Source: Candidatus Omnitrophota bacterium
GTDB taxonomy: Bacteria > Hinthialibacterota > Hinthialibacteria > Hinthialibacterales > Hinthialibacteraceae
Length of the DNA: 64,000 bases
Direction of reading: 5' to 3'
NCBI GenBank assembly: GCA_013177805.1
Contig: JABLXU010000012.1
Location: forward strand, 38,230 to 102,229
Part shown: in pieces, positions 42,257-51,211 of the stretch
How the letters are laid out: each line of letters begins with the position of its first letter
How positions within the stretch are numbered: position 1 is the stretch's first letter
The notes under the pieces: generated by a model
The model's input: only the letters and a program-made list of their open reading frames with translations
Database searches by the model: none
Told to the model about the DNA's origin: nothing
Translations under genes and position numbers: made by a program

Positions 42257-44014
42257 ATGGAGAAAATAGGACTCTCGGATGATCGTCAACAAAGCGCCAA
42301 GTTCCAGAAACTCATCGAGCTAGGCGAACGCAACGGCCGGCTGACGTACGACGACGTGAATCGGATGATCAACGATGAATCCATGAGTGTCGAGGAACTG
42401 GATGACATGTTTATCGTCCTGAACGATCTCGACATTCCCGTCGTGGAAGAATACACCACACTGCCTGATTCCGCGCCGGACAAAAGCCTGCCAATGGCGG
42501 AGGAAGAGGAAGAGCCGGATAGCGAAGAGGCGGTTCTCGAAGCCGAGCGGACCCGCGTGGATGATCCGGTGAGGCTTTATTTGCGGGAAATGGGGCGTGT
42601 TCCGTTGCTGAACCGGGACCAGGAGATCGAGCTGGCCAAAAAAATTGAGTCGGGGCGTTTTAAAGTATGCCGGGCTTTGGCCCTGAGCAATACCGCCTTG
42701 AAAGAGATCGCCCGGCTAGTGGAAAAACTGGAGCAAAATCACTTGCGGGTGGAAGATGTCATCCAAAATTTCGACATAAAGGAAAATTTCGACGAAAAAG
42801 ACCGTCAAAAAATCATTCGTGACCTCCGGCACAAACTTACTCAATTGGAACAAGAATTCGCGGAAGTCCAAAAACTGGAAAAACGCGTCACCAAAAAGAA
42901 CCGGCCGAAACTGATTGGCAAGAAGGTTCATCTAGGCAACTTGCTGATCTCGATGAAAATCGACCACGAGGTGATCGGCCGGATCGGCAAGAAAATCCTC
43001 ACGATCCATCAGCGGATCTACGACGCCAAAAAAGACATCCAGGCCGTGGAGAAAGAACTGAAACTCCGCTCCCGCAATGTCAAAGATCTTTACAAAAAGT
43101 TGCGTTACACCAGCTTCGGCAAAAGCGAACTGGAAAAACGCACCGGCAAATCCCGTGACGAATTGATCCAATATTGCAAACGCCTGATCCGCGCCCAGGA
43201 CCGCTTGTCCAAATGTGAGAAAGAGTTGGAGGACAAGCCGGACAAGCTGGAAAAGATCGTGGAAATGATTAAGGAGGGCGAGAACATCGCCCACTTGGCC
43301 AAGATGGACGTGGTGAAAGCCAACCTCCGCCTGGTGGTGTCGATCGCCAAGAACTACACCAACCGGGGATTGCAGTTCCTGGATCTGATCCAGGAGGGCA
43401 ACATCGGCCTCATGCGGGCGGTCGACAAATTCGAATACCGGCGCGGCTACAAATTCAGCACCTACGCCACCTGGTGGATCCGCCAGGCGGTCACGCGGGC
43501 CATCGCCGATCAGGCGCGCACCATCCGCATCCCCGTGCACATGATCGAGACCATCAACAAGATGACCCGCATCTCCCGCCGCCTGGTGCAAGAACTGGGC
43601 CGGGAGCCGACCCCCGACGAAATCGCCTTCCATATCTCCATGCCGGTAGAGAAAGTGCGCGGCGTGTTCAAGATCGCCCAGCAACCTATCTCCCTGGAAA
43701 CCCCGGTGGGTGAGGAAGGCGACACCCATTTCGGGGATTTTATCGAGGACAAATCCGTCACCTCCCCTTCGCACAGCACGTCTGACCATATCATGAACGA
43801 GCAGATCGAAACGGTCCTTAAGACGCTGACCGAACGCGAGGAGACCGTGTTGCGCCTGCGGTTCGGCATTGGTGACGGTTACGAGCGGACTCTGGAAGAA
43901 GTCGGCAACCGTTTCGGCGTGACCCGCGAACGCGTGCGGCAGATCGAAACCAAGGCGTTGCGCAAATTGCGCCACCCCATCCGCAGCCGGAAACTGCGGG
44001 ATTTTGTGGATTGA
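42257..44014 (+). CDS. rpoD: RNA polymerase primary sigma factor (sigma-70)
   Basis: 585 residues with the full primary sigma layout: region 1.1-like helix ([23 protein letters not shown]), region 1.2 ([29 protein letters not shown]), a long lysine- and glutamate-rich non-conserved region, region 2 ([74 protein letters not shown]), region 3 and region 4 ([30 protein letters not shown]). It directs RNA polymerase to housekeeping promoters. ATG 42257 has GGGGAG upstream; the longer frame to 41981 is not needed. A strong terminator follows. Confidence 0.96.
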   Translation: MEKIGLSDDRQQSAKFQKLIELGERNGRLTYDDVNRMINDESMSVEELDDMFIVLNDLDIPVVEEYTTLPDSAPDKSLPMAEEEEEPDSEEAVLEAERTRVDDPVRLYLREMGRVPLLNRDQEIELAKKIESGRFKVCRALALSNTALKEIARLVEKLEQNHLRVEDVIQNFDIKENFDEKDRQKIIRDLRHKLTQLEQEFAEVQKLEKRVTKKNRPKLIGKKVHLGNLLISMKIDHEVIGRIGKKILTIHQRIYDAKKDIQAVEKELKLRSRNVKDLYKKLRYTSFGKSELEKRTGKSRDELIQYCKRLIRAQDRLSKCEKELEDKPDKLEKIVEMIKEGENIAHLAKMDVVKANLRLVVSIAKNYTNRGLQFLDLIQEGNIGLMRAVDKFEYRRGYKFSTYATWWIRQAVTRAIADQARTIRIPVHMIETINKMTRISRRLVQELGREPTPDEIAFHISMPVEKVRGVFKIAQQPISLETPVGEEGDTHFGDFIEDKSVTSPSHSTSDHIMNEQIETVLKTLTEREETVLRLRFGIGDGYERTLEEVGNRFGVTRERVRQIETKALRKLRHPIRSRKLRDFVD

Positions 44015-44049
44015 GGATTCGCTCTTTCAAGAAATGAAAGGGGCTTATC

Positions 44050-44086
44050 AAACGTCCCGAAAGTCACTAGTCCGGGACGTTTTTTT
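44050..44086 (+). terminator. Intrinsic terminator of rpoD
   Basis: AAACGTCCCG and CGGGACGTTT form a 10-bp stem with a 13-base loop, then a T run to 44086. MITE copy D begins at the very next base, so the element sits inside or at the end of the T run. Confidence 0.92.
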
Positions 44087-44310
44087 GGTTCATCTGGGAA
44101 TTGCGCACTTTTCTTCCGAAAAACGCTGGCGGTCTTAATCAGACTGGTTCGAGAAATCAACCCCAAATCCCCTCTCCCTCCGGGAGAGGATTAGGGTGAG
44201 GGGTTTTTTTGTAGGGGCGGACTTTGGGAGGCGGACCTTGGTGTCCGCCCACATCCCGGAGTGAAGGAAATCGATTTTACCTCATTATGTACGCACTTCT
44301 CGGATGAACC
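44087..44310 (-). mobile_element. MITE-like element, copy D (224 bp)
   Basis: Opposite orientation to copies A-C. Left end GGTTCATCTGGGAATTGCGC and right end ACGCACTTCTCGGATGAACC are inverted repeats. It has the same CCCTCTCCC/GGGAGAGG palindrome and GGCGGACC/GTCCGCCC hairpin (one arm with an extra GGAGGC insertion). The flanking T runs (TTTTTTT and TTATTTTT) are a weak match to a target duplication. Inserted right after the rpoD stem-loop. Confidence 0.87.
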
Positions 44311-44519
44311 TTATTTTTCATCATTGCGTGATGAACTGACCCCATCCTGAAATTCAATCCGGAATGGAATCAAAAAGATTCTCGATTCCAAAGTAAAATC
44401 TCGATTTTGGCGGGGTATATTTTGTTATGCAATTCTCTAAAATAAAAACTCATGAATGGATTTTCAGCATGTATTTTCCGATGTATTGATCAATACTCAA
44501 TTGGCAGATAGGGAAAAGA

Positions 44520-45386
44520 ATGGCTACAAATATTTCCGGCACCACCCGGGTGTGCGCGGTGATCGGGGATCCGGTTGAGCATTCCCTGTCCCCCCGCATG
44601 CATAACGCCGCATTCCAGGCCCTGGGGCTTGACTATGTGTATGTGGCCTTTCACGTCAAGGACGTGCCAAAAGCCGTGGAAGGATTGGTCGGCTTCGGTA
44701 TCCGCGGCCTGTCGGTGACCATTCCCCATAAAGTGTCGATCATGCCTTATCTGGACGAGATCACGCCCCTGGCCCGGCGGATCGGCGCGGTGAACACGGT
44801 CATCAATGAGAACGGCCGCCTCATCGGGACCAATACCGACGGCGTGGGAGCGTTGCGCGCCCTGGAAAGCGTGGAAACAGTGGACGGCCGGACCATCGCC
44901 TTGCTCGGTGTGGGCGGCGCGGCGCGGGGCGTGGCCTTCACTCTGGCCAGCGAGCGGAAACCTAAGCGGATTTACCTGCTCCACCGCCGCGAAGACCAAG
45001 AGATGGCGCGCTCCATGCTCTCCGATCTGGTCTCCCATAGTTCCGTCCCGGTGACGACGGCCGAGTTGGCGCCCGATGATACACGGGAGATTTTCAAGGA
45101 AGCCGATTTCATCATCCACACCACGCCGGTGGGGATGTCGCCCAAGGTGGATGAATGCTTGGTGGAGGAAGCCTGGTTTTCTGAACGCCACATCGTCTTT
45201 GATTTGATCTACAATCCTGCCAAAACCCAGTTGCTCCAGCGGGCGGAACGGCGGTTCGCGCGGATACTCAACGGCGTGCCGATGTTCGTGAATCAAGGAG
45301 CGGAGCAGTTCCGGCTGTGGACCGGCCAGGAACCGCCGGTGGAGATCATGCGCCAGGCGGTGGAAAGCGGATTGGGATATACATGA
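44520..45386 (+). CDS. aroE: Shikimate dehydrogenase
   Basis: 288 residues. Motifs: GDPVEHSLSPRMHNAAF (shikimate binding Ser), VTIPHK with the catalytic Lys, AVNTVINENGRLIGTNTDG with the catalytic Asp, and the NADP Rossmann motif LLGVGGAARGVAFTLA. It reduces 3-dehydroshikimate to shikimate in the aromatic amino-acid pathway. The stop overlaps the shikimate kinase start by 4 bp. The 200 bp before it, after MITE copy D, are AT-rich and could hold the promoter. Confidence 0.96.
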   Translation: MATNISGTTRVCAVIGDPVEHSLSPRMHNAAFQALGLDYVYVAFHVKDVPKAVEGLVGFGIRGLSVTIPHKVSIMPYLDEITPLARRIGAVNTVINENGRLIGTNTDGVGALRALESVETVDGRTIALLGVGGAARGVAFTLASERKPKRIYLLHRREDQEMARSMLSDLVSHSSVPVTTAELAPDDTREIFKEADFIIHTTPVGMSPKVDECLVEEAWFSERHIVFDLIYNPAKTQLLQRAERRFARILNGVPMFVNQGAEQFRLWTGQEPPVEIMRQAVESGLGYT

Positions 45387-45913
45387 ACCTGGTGCTCATC
45401 GGATACCGGGCCACGGGCAAAAGCACGATCGCTGATCTGCTGCATCGGCGGCTGGCGATGCCTGTGTACCACATGGACAGCCTGTTGGAAGAGCGGTTCG
45501 GCGAGCGGATCGCGGATTTCGTCGCCAAACACGGATGGGATGCGTTCCGGGACTCGGAAGAATCTCTGGTTAAGGAATTGGCTCTGCTAGACCAAGTGAT
45601 TATCGACACCGGCGGGGGCGTGGTCACCCGCGAGGCCAATGTGCAAGCCTTGCGGCGGAATGGATTCCTCGTTTGGCTGCGGTCGGATCCGGAAAAAATC
45701 GCCGAACGGATTTCTTGGAACACCGACCGGCCATCACTGACCGGCGCGAAGTCCGCCGTGGAAGAAGTGATGGATGTCTTGCGGATTCGCGAACCGCTCT
45801 ACGAAGCCGCCGCGGATTTTCAACTGGTGACCGACGATTATTCTTTGTCCCGATGCGCGGAGATCATTCTGGAGGCCTGGAGAGATTGGAATGAAGCCCT
45901 GGAAACTCCTTGA
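45383..45913 (+). CDS. aroK: Shikimate kinase
   Basis: 176 residues. P-loop GYRATGKST at the N-terminus, then HMDSLLEERFGERIADF with the conserved Asp, IDTGGGVVTR (motif DTGGG) and NTDRPSLTG (RP-L). It phosphorylates shikimate at position 3 with ATP, directly after AroE. The ATG at 45383 overlaps the aroE stop (ATGA); the longer frame to 45317 lies in the aroE gene. The gene end overlaps the creatininase-family start by 23 bp. Confidence 0.94.
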   Translation: MNLVLIGYRATGKSTIADLLHRRLAMPVYHMDSLLEERFGERIADFVAKHGWDAFRDSEESLVKELALLDQVIIDTGGGVVTREANVQALRRNGFLVWLRSDPEKIAERISWNTDRPSLTGAKSAVEEVMDVLRIREPLYEAAADFQLVTDDYSLSRCAEIILEAWRDWNEALETP

Positions 45914-46658
45914 AACCAACTATCATTATGTTAAAAGCCATCCGGTTGAAGTGGTAGTGCTGCCGGTGGGGGCCACCGAACCGCACAACCTCCATCTGCC
46001 CTACGGCTCCGATGCGATCACAACCGAGCGGATCGGGGATCTGATTTGCGAACGGGCCCACGCCCTGGGCGCCAAAGTGGCTCTCCTGCCTGGCATTCCC
46101 TTCGGCGTGGATAGCAATCTGCTGGGGTTCCCCATGACTGTGTCGCTTAATCCCTCCACCCTCGACCGGGTCATCGGCGACGTGATCCACTCCATGGAGA
46201 CCCACGGCATCCGGAAGATGGTTTTGCTTAATGGCCATGGCGGGAACAACCTGAAGAACACGCTACGGGAATATTTCGGGAAAACCGGCATGTTTCTTAG
46301 TTTGGTGGAATGGTGGAAAGTCGCGGCCGACCGGTACGCGGAGATCATCGAACACTCAAACGGCGATCATGCCGACGAAATGGAAACCAGCGTGGTGATG
46401 TATCTCTTTCCCGAACTGGTGGATCTGGCACTGGCGGATGACGGTGCCGTGAAAGCCTCGCGCTTCGAGGCCATCAACCGGGGATGGGTTCAGGTGACGC
46501 GGCCGTGGCACATCGTTACCACCAACGCGGGTGTCGGTTACCCCAAAAAAGCGTCCCCCGAAAAAGGCAAGAAAATCATCGATATCGTAGTGGAGCGGAT
46601 CGGGCAATACCTGAAAGAATTATCGGACGCGGAAATCAACGAGACGTTTCCCTACTGA
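45891..46658 (+). CDS. Creatininase-family amidohydrolase-like protein
   Basis: 255 residues. Family metal motifs: LPVGATEPHNLHLPYGSD (Glu, His, Asp), NGHGGNN and HADEMETSVVM (catalytic Glu). Members open lactam or amide rings (creatininase, MftE, FAPy deformylase) with two Zn or Mn ions. Substrate unknown. It overlaps aroK by 23 bp, so all three genes are co-translated; why it is tied to shikimate genes is unclear. Confidence 0.9.
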   Translation: MKPWKLLETNYHYVKSHPVEVVVLPVGATEPHNLHLPYGSDAITTERIGDLICERAHALGAKVALLPGIPFGVDSNLLGFPMTVSLNPSTLDRVIGDVIHSMETHGIRKMVLLNGHGGNNLKNTLREYFGKTGMFLSLVEWWKVAADRYAEIIEHSNGDHADEMETSVVMYLFPELVDLALADDGAVKASRFEAINRGWVQVTRPWHIVTTNAGVGYPKKASPEKGKKIIDIVVERIGQYLKELSDAEINETFPY

Positions 46659-46844
46659 TTCCCTCCCGGTTCGTTTGGCATCCCCCTATCATTAGAAATC
46701 CACATACATGCCAGGAATCCTGGAGGGATTAAAAAAATATAAAGAGCCGGGAATGACAATCCAGGGAACCATTCCAACGATGACAACCCCGCTGGATCGA
46801 ATAGAACATTCAATCCCTTTGAGATTGAAATGCCTTGCATAAGA

Positions 46845-46868
46845 TGCCGCAGGCTGCCGCCTGCGGCA
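46845..46868. other. Perfect 10-bp stem-loop in a long gene-free gap
   Basis: TGCCGCAGGC, a TGCC loop, then GCCTGCGGCA. No T run follows on the plus strand, so it is not an obvious terminator of the upstream aro operon; it may be the 3' processing hairpin or a protein site. The 890-bp gap 46659-47548 otherwise holds only the RNA candidate at 47025. Confidence 0.5.
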
Positions 46869-47024
46869 ATTCACTTACATCCCCTGCGGGAATAGGATTT
46901 ATATTCTATCCAAGGCCACTCAATCCCGCGCCACCTCCCATGAAACCGGCAGCCTCTCATTTCTGATCTCCCTCTCCCCTTGGGCCACTCTCAGTACACA
47001 GCCGGAGATGTATATAATTCTACC

Positions 47025-47428
47025 GGAAAGCAGCCGTCTCGAGCGCGAAGGATTGACCTGATCTTATTGCCAATTCCGAACTCCAGGAAGCGATTTCCGC
47101 CTGGTGCCAGCAGCAAGGGAAGGGGAAGTGGTGTTGGGTCTCATGGACGACACAGAGATGAATTATCAACCCCATTCTGGGCGGTTGTCGCAAGACGGCC
47201 CGTATCTGGGGCCGGTGGGCAACGGCCGCGACCGCGGTTTTTTCCTGCACGTCGTTCTGGCGGTGACGTGGCGGCCGGATTTTCCTTGGGTTTTCCGGCG
47301 ATCCAGAGGTGGAGCCCGGAAGTGGGAGCCGGACGGGGTGCGGGACTACAAGGGCCTGCCGTGGAAGAGAAGATTGGACCGTTTTAATCAACTGTTCCAG
47401 GGCTGGAAAATCGCCCTGGCGGTTTTCT
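47025..47428 (+). ncRNA. Candidate non-coding structured transcript
   Basis: A perfect TATAAT (47013-47018) is followed 400 bases later by a terminator (CCAGGGC ... GCCCTGG then GGTTTTC, 47397-47426). Between them no convincing protein is seen: the only long frame (47104-47433) starts at a GTG without ribosome site, has unusual composition, and runs through the terminator hairpin. I checked for signatures of RNase P RNA, tmRNA, SRP RNA and 6S RNA by eye and found none. No -35 match was seen, so evidence is weak. Confidence 0.3.
47397..47428 (+). terminator. Candidate intrinsic terminator
   Basis: CCAGGGC and GCCCTGG with a 9-base loop (TGGAAAATC), followed by CGGTTTTCT. The T tract is short but the stem is perfect. 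Confidence 0.5.
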
Positions 47429-47548
47429 CATAGAAAAATAAGTACGGAGAGTAGCCCAGAGGGAGAGGAAAACGTTTCGCGTTCTCACTCGGAGTCATAC
47501 CGCGAATCAGCATTGAGAAAATTCCGTATTAAGATATTTCGTTCCATT

Positions 47549-48001
47549 TCATTTGTACATATCCAACAATTGCATCCGGGTGGCTTCCAAGCATTCCACA
47601 ATCACAGGGATGAAAAGATTGAACATTTCATAAGCCAAATCATGGTCTTGCGCGAATTTATTCCGTAAGCATTCGCCGTCCAACGCAAAGGCACGGGTCA
47701 ACTCTGTGGCGCGGGCGCTGAAACGCCAAGTATACGGCGGTATCAGCCAGGACCAGCCCAAGACATCCCCTTCCGAAAAGGTTTGAATGATGACGACTCC
47801 TTTGGGAGGGCAGTACAGTTCCATCGAGACTTTCCCTTGCCGGATGAGATAAAATTGTTTGGCTTCTTCCCCCTCCTTGAAAATGAAATCCCCCGCGTTG
47901 AATCGGGCGTGGGAGGCACAGCTGGTCAGGAGTTCCAAAAAACGGGGATTGACCTTTTGAAAAAACGGATGATCGTTCAGCAGAGGTTCATGGATCTTCA
48001 T
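47549..48001 (-). CDS. Cyclic-nucleotide-binding domain protein without DNA-binding domain
   Basis: 150 residues, one cNMP-binding jelly roll: FFQKVNPRFLELLTSC, FNAGDFIFKEGEEAKQFYLIRQGKVSME, VVIIQTFSEGDVLGWSWLIPPYTWRFSARATELTRAFAL and a C-terminal helix. The Crp-type helix-turn-helix is absent and the protein ends after the beta roll, so it is a sensor or adaptor rather than a transcription factor. The W-S-W-L-I-P-P-Y-x-W segment replaces the usual phosphate-binding GE--L/R-A block, so ligand binding is uncertain. AAAGGAG lies upstream of ATG 48001. Confidence 0.82.
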   Translation of the reverse strand: MKIHEPLLNDHPFFQKVNPRFLELLTSCASHARFNAGDFIFKEGEEAKQFYLIRQGKVSMELYCPPKGVVIIQTFSEGDVLGWSWLIPPYTWRFSARATELTRAFALDGECLRNKFAQDHDLAYEMFNLFIPVIVECLEATRMQLLDMYK

Positions 48002-48422
48002 GGCGCGCAGGCTCCTTTCCCGGGTGAAACAATCAAATAAGGGCAAATAAGTGCCATTTATCTCCTCGAAACGAACCTTACACTCATCCTGCCGAGACTA
48101 CTTTTTTCATTCGCGAAACAGCCTGATTTCCGCCGGTCTGTGGCGGATGGACTGCGAAGCAATCCCCACCGCCCCATGTCCGTACGGAATTAAGGTACCA
48201 CAAATCGATTAAGAGGGTAAGCATTTTTTGTAGAAGAGAGAGGCGGAATTTAACCGGGCAGGGCGGATTGCCCACCCTCTCCACCAGCGAATGGCACACT
48301 ATCTTGCCCTCAGGAAAGCGCTTGCCGGACGAATCAAAATATATTGACAAAGCCGGCTGTTTGATGGGAGGATACTTTAACATCGAGCCAAAGCGACCGG
48401 TTTGCATTCAATCGGAAAGGGA

Positions 48423-49037
48423 ATGGAACCTCTCATGCCACAAAGAACGCTTGGCCTCCCATCCGCCTTCACCCTCATTGAACTATTGATCGTCGTTGCC
48501 ATTATCGGGATCTTGGCCGCCATCGCCGTCCCCAATTTCTTGAATGCGCAACTGCGGGCCAAAATCGCCAAAAGCGTAGCGGAAATGAAAACCATCGACA
48601 CCGCCTTGGAATCGTATCACATCGACCGCAACAAATATCCGCCCTTCATCGATACCAACGGCGTGAACATCAATCCCGTCAACCGCCGGCTGATTCCGCT
48701 CACTACGCCGGTCGCCTACATGTCCGTAGTCCCCCAGGATCCCTTTCTGGCCAAAATATATGGAGAGCAATTTTTCAAGGATAATGATCCCGCGTATGTC
48801 ACCTACGATTATGTGGACGCCTGGACCATCATCCATAACGGCAAATCGGCCTCCTTGAGTTTCAAAATGCGGTGTTCCGAATGGGTGTTGGTCGGGGCGG
48901 GGCCGGACGGTGACGCCAATACGTATGGCCGGGCCTGGCCGTATGACATGTCCAATGGCCTGCATAGCAAGGGGGACTTGGTCCGGACCGGGCCGAGGAC
49001 TTCCTTCCCGTGCGACCCCGTTTTCATTGGGATCTGA
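48423..49037 (+). CDS. GspG-like pseudopilin (prepilin-type signal), second copy
   Basis: 204 residues. Prepilin site PSAFTLIELLIVVAIIGILAAIAVPNFLNAQLRAKIA; here Ala replaces Gly before the Phe at the cleavage point. Same body as the 11272 protein: LESYHIDRNKYPPF, RLIPLTTPVAYMSVVPQDPF, and a conserved end SNGLHSKGDLVRTGP. ATG 48423 follows GGAAAGGG; ATG 48435 is an alternative. A terminator follows. The gap 48002-48422 shows a perfect TTGACA at 48344 but no well-spaced -10. Confidence 0.9.
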   Translation: MEPLMPQRTLGLPSAFTLIELLIVVAIIGILAAIAVPNFLNAQLRAKIAKSVAEMKTIDTALESYHIDRNKYPPFIDTNGVNINPVNRRLIPLTTPVAYMSVVPQDPFLAKIYGEQFFKDNDPAYVTYDYVDAWTIIHNGKSASLSFKMRCSEWVLVGAGPDGDANTYGRAWPYDMSNGLHSKGDLVRTGPRTSFPCDPVFIGI

Positions 49038-49064
49038 TTACACCGTCCGCAGGAACAATGAAAA

Positions 49065-49101
49065 AAAAATCCCCCCATCCCGCGGGGAGGAGGGGATTTT
49101 T
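49065..49101. terminator. Intrinsic terminator (probably two-way)
   Basis: AAAAATCCCC ... GGGGATTTTT with an inner CCC/GGG pairing; A and T runs at both ends allow function on either strand. It lies after the pseudopilin stop and before the aquaporin remnant. Confidence 0.85.
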
Positions 49102-49145
49102 GGGGTAACATCGTGCCGGATCAACCCAGCCCGATGTTGGATTCA

Positions 49146-49290
49146 TTATTCGGGCTTCGGTTCGCGGCTGATCAAAGGGTATACGATGCCCGCCAGGATT
49201 GCGCCAGCGATGGGCGCTACCCAGAACAGCCACAGTTGAGCGATCGCCCAGCCGCCAGATATCGGTCCAGCGGCTGCGTTTAGTCCAAAC
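49146..49290 (-). pseudogene. C-terminal remnant of an aquaporin (AqpZ-like)
   Basis: Read on the minus strand this stretch codes [21 protein letters not shown] then [14 protein letters not shown] and a stop. That is the last membrane helix region of AqpZ-type water channels (QGGWALEQLWFFWVVPIVGG in E. coli). The two NPA boxes and first five helices are absent upstream, where only unrelated or scrambled sequence is found to 49560. It is a decayed fragment, with no start codon. Confidence 0.65.
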
Positions 49291-49637
49291 GGAGTGTACC
49301 GCCATCGAAGCCTTTCGCGACGATCCCTTTTCTATACAGCCTTACACCTGTCGCAGGGACCAGTCGCAGCCACCCTGCGGCAATGCCGGGACAGTACACG
49401 CGGGACGTTTGTCATCTTTCTCAAGGAAGAAGCGGTTCGCATGATCGCTCGCCCCGCCTCCTGGATCGCCACAGGGCATACGAACTTCGTGCCTATCGAT
49501 CCTGGAGACCAAGCGCAGTTTTCGTGATAGAAATTCCGCCATGATTTTTGGGGAATCTTTGTTCCCGGATTCTGGGAGGAGATCCATGCCTCGAGAGAAT
49601 GCCGGGATGTAAATCCGCCGGATAGAGAAAAAAAATA

Positions 49638-50027
49638 TTACGGCTTGATCGCAGCCAGATTGATGCCCAACCGGACCGCGAGCAAGCCTGCAAACAGGCT
49701 GGCCAAGAGATTGGTCAGGCCCAGCATCCAATTGCCGTTATCAAATAAAGCGTGGGATTCAAACTCAAACGTCGAGAAGGTGGTAAAAGCACCAAGAAAT
49801 CCAATCGAGACCGCCAGACGGATTTCTTCTCCGAAGAGAATGACGCGTTGCGCCAAAAGGGTTCCAATCAAACCCAGGAAAAAGGAACCGGTGATATTGA
49901 TGATGAATGTTCCATAAGGAAAAGCGATTCCCAAATACTGCGCGCTCAGCCGGGCCACAATGAAGCGCAGGTTCGCTCCCAGAAAACCACCGAGGCCGAC
50001 CAGCAAATATGGATAAAAACCACGCAT
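49638..50027 (-). CDS. crcB: Fluoride channel CrcB/FluC
   Basis: 129 residues, four membrane helices. Family blocks GGFLGANLRF, YGTFIINITGSFFLGLIGTL and SIGFLGAFTTFSTFEFES with the Phe and Asn of the fluoride path. FluC exports fluoride by acting as a double-barrelled dimer. It is the last gene of the six-gene minus-strand unit, behind two DUF190 genes; no fluoride riboswitch was found upstream. ATG 50027 is used; the TTG before it is not needed. Confidence 0.93.
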   Translation of the reverse strand: MRGFYPYLLVGLGGFLGANLRFIVARLSAQYLGIAFPYGTFIINITGSFFLGLIGTLLAQRVILFGEEIRLAVSIGFLGAFTTFSTFEFESHALFDNGNWMLGLTNLLASLFAGLLAVRLGINLAAIKP

Positions 50028-50093
50028 CAATTTGTTCTCAATGAATCCTTAAGATTTATGGCATGAAACTGAACAGAAACCGGACAAACCGTC

Positions 50094-50444
50094 TCAAGCC
50101 CCGGGGGAGGGTGAGGAGGGTCCGTATTTAATGACCGTCACTTGTTCAATGGTGACCAAACCTTCGGTGACCATCTCATCGACGGCCGGCAAAAAGGCAT
50201 GAATTTTCTCTTCTGAATCAATGAGTTCGATGACCACAGGCAAGTCGGTGGATAAAGTCAGCAGACCGGCGGTATGGATCCGGCTGTTTTTGCCATATCC
50301 CATCACTCCGCGCAGGACCGTCGCCCCGGCCAGTTTCAGTTCACGGGCCTTTACCACGATTGCCTCATAAAGCGGCAGGCCCTGATACTTATCAGAAGAA
50401 CCGATGAAAATGCGCAGCAATGTGCCCGTCTGGAGAGTTTTCAT
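50094..50444 (-). CDS. DUF190 family protein
   Basis: 116 residues: LLRIFIGSSDKYQGLPLYEAIVVKARELKLAGATVLRGVMGYGKNS and LPVVIELIDSEEKIHAFLPAVDEM, typical of DUF190, a ferredoxin-like small fold often next to crcB. Start overlaps the stop of the second DUF190 gene by 4 bp. Function unknown, linked with fluoride or ion stress by neighbourhood. Confidence 0.92.
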   Translation of the reverse strand: MKTLQTGTLLRIFIGSSDKYQGLPLYEAIVVKARELKLAGATVLRGVMGYGKNSRIHTAGLLTLSTDLPVVIELIDSEEKIHAFLPAVDEMVTEGLVTIEQVTVIKYGPSSPSPGA

Positions 50445-50788
50445 GAGCGCGTATTTTCAGGACGGCGGTAATAAATCACGCATGCCCGCTCCAGAGTCAC
50501 AATCGCGTCCTGCAACATGGGTTCGATGAGGGTTAAAAACGAATCGATCTTCTCTTTCGTATCCACGATCTCCACGATTACTTCCCGGTCGTTGGCAATC
50601 CGCCATGCTTTTTCTTTGAGAATCACCCCGTTCTGGCCGAATCCTTCCAAACCTTCCAGGACGGTGGCTCCAGCCATATGGGCTTTATGCGCCATTTGCA
50701 CGATCGCCTCATAAGCCGGATAATGATGCCATTTCTGAAACACGTTGATAAAAATCCGCAGGAGTATGTTTTCCCCTTCGAGCTTCAT
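50441..50788 (-). CDS. DUF190 family protein
   Basis: 115 residues, paralogue of the next gene: LLRIFINVFQKWHHYPAYEAIVQMAHKAHMAGATVLEGLEGFGQNG and REVIVEIVDTKEKIDSFLTLIEPML. Overlaps the downstream gene by 4 bp and starts 6 bp after the UspA stop, in a single operon. Confidence 0.92.
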   Translation of the reverse strand: MKLEGENILLRIFINVFQKWHHYPAYEAIVQMAHKAHMAGATVLEGLEGFGQNGVILKEKAWRIANDREVIVEIVDTKEKIDSFLTLIEPMLQDAIVTLERACVIYYRRPENTRS

Positions 50789-50794
50789 GGTCCG

Positions 50795-51211
50795 CTACCT
50801 CACTATCGTCACCGAACAAGGAGCGTAACTTAGCACCCGTTTGGAAACCGAACCCAACAACCAGCGTTGGACCAGGCTTTTCCCGCGGTGTCCCATGACT
50901 ATCAAATCCGCTCGTTCGTCGGTGGCGTGATGGATGATTTGTTCCGCGGGATGCCCAGCGACAATCAAGGTTTTCAGGGTCACACCGGCCTCGTCGGCCG
51001 CTTTTCGGAACGTATTGAATTGTTTTTCGTAATGCTCGGTGGCCGATTCCAGGAACGCTTGCGTTTCTTCCATGGTGGGAGGTTCCGGTGGCCGTGCCAC
51101 CGCGAGAACCGTTAATTCCGCGTTAAACTGTTTGGCCAGGAGCAGGGCAAAGTGAAAGGCGCGCTCCGCGGACTCCGAGCCGTCATATGCGATCAGAACT
51201 TTCCGAATCAT
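50795..51211 (-). CDS. Universal stress protein (UspA family)
   Basis: 138 residues: VLIAYDGSESAERAFHFALLLAK, LIVAGHPAEQIIHHATDERADLIVMGHRGKSLVQRWLLGSVSKRVL and SYAPCSVTIV. The G-H-R-G-(x9)-GS ATP-binding motif is present, so it is the nucleotide-binding type. GAGGTG precedes ATG 51211, and the gene overlaps the antiporter stop by 29 bp. Confidence 0.92.
   Translation of the reverse strand: MIRKVLIAYDGSESAERAFHFALLLAKQFNAELTVLAVARPPEPPTMEETQAFLESATEHYEKQFNTFRKAADEAGVTLKTLIVAGHPAEQIIHHATDERADLIVMGHRGKSLVQRWLLGSVSKRVLSYAPCSVTIVR

Noticed and set aside
42932..43975. 347-residue minus-strand frame opposite rpoD
   Set aside because: Shadow of the sigma factor gene (Phe/His/Asp-rich, no motif).
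46975..47005. CCCTCTCCCC near 46970 as another family-2 repeat
   Set aside because: Only the first half of the palindrome is present; the flanking blocks do not match.
47104..47433. 109-residue plus-strand frame in the 47-kb gap
   Set aside because: GTG start without ribosome site, no family likeness, and it reads through a terminator-like hairpin; kept only as part of an RNA candidate.
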